From Clostridiaceae bacterium (GTDB lineage: Bacteria; Bacillota; Clostridia; UMGS1883; JAAYMJ01): 6,506 bases of DNA. Within the stretch, counting starts at the first letter, position 1, and the number at the start of each line of letters is the position of its first letter. The DNA lies in the NCBI GenBank assembly GCA_012521455.1, contig JAAYMJ010000032.1, positions 1 through 6,506 on the forward strand, written 5' to 3'. This document shows, piece by piece, positions 6,438-6,506 of the stretch. The notes under the pieces were generated by a model. That model was not told where the DNA came from. It did no database searches and was given only the letters and a program-made list of their open reading frames with translations. Both the position numbers and the translations under genes were made by a program.

Positions 6438-6506
6438 AACATTTATTAAGCCTGCATGATTTAACAAGCGAAGAAGTCTTTGAAATTTTAAAACTGGCGG
6501 AAAAAT
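6434..6506 (+). CDS. argF: Ornithine carbamoyltransferase, N-terminal fragment (cut by window end)
   Basis: Twenty-four codons are visible, starting MKHLLSLHDLTSEEVFEIL and followed by KLAEK. This is the characteristic ornithine carbamoyltransferase N-terminus, a short lead followed by the L.DLT..E...IL helix. The enzyme makes citrulline from ornithine and carbamoyl phosphate, two pathway steps downstream of ArgD. The ATG overlaps the argD stop as ATGA and has its own AGGAGG site, so the two form an operon with coupled translation. The catalytic STRT and HCLP motifs lie beyond the window, so the anabolic ArgF assignment rests on the N-terminus and the argD neighbour. A catabolic ArcB or another carbamoyltransferase is less likely. 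Confidence 0.8.
   Translation, partial: MKHLLSLHDLTSEEVFEILKLAEK

Overview
The window looks like chromosomal DNA of a low-GC Gram-positive bacterium, most probably a plant- or algal-polysaccharide-degrading member of the Clostridia (Bacillota). The reasons are roughly 40% GC in lines sampled by hand, strong GGAGG-type ribosome binding sites, two near-consensus sigma-A promoters, U-tract terminators, and large secreted multidomain polysaccharide enzymes. The taxon is an inference; no rRNA or marker gene is present.

Layout. (1) Positions 1-1215, plus strand: the 3' part of a gene for a secreted glycoside hydrolase. It carries an AbfB-like (CBM42-type) beta-trefoil followed by a C-terminal GH16 catalytic domain with an intact EIDIFE active-site motif. 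The reading frame is open to the left edge, so the true start and signal peptide lie outside the window. (2) Positions 1216-1397: convergent intergenic region with a strong, probably bidirectional, intrinsic terminator and a weaker minus-strand hairpin. (3) Positions 1398-5033, minus strand: a complete 1211-residue secreted protein of the heparinase II/III-like polysaccharide lyase superfamily, with CBM96/DNRLRE-like segments before the lyase fold and two beta-sandwich regions after it. (4) Positions 5034-5255: AT-rich divergent intergenic region with one promoter facing each way. (5) Positions 5256-6437, plus strand: argD, acetylornithine aminotransferase, overlapping by ATGA the start of argF (ornithine carbamoyltransferase), which runs off the right edge.

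How it fits together. The left two thirds is the edge of a carbohydrate-degradation locus: one secreted hydrolase and one secreted lyase-like protein, transcribed toward each other as separate units. The right third is housekeeping arginine biosynthesis and is functionally unrelated. The most notable signal is that the lyase-like protein, aligned by eye, lacks several of the catalytic and metal-binding residues expected of the heparinase II/III fold while keeping the fold landmarks. It could be a pseudo-lyase or binding protein, or a divergent lyase family. I see no CRISPR array, tRNA, rRNA, insertion sequence, phage gene or defence gene here.
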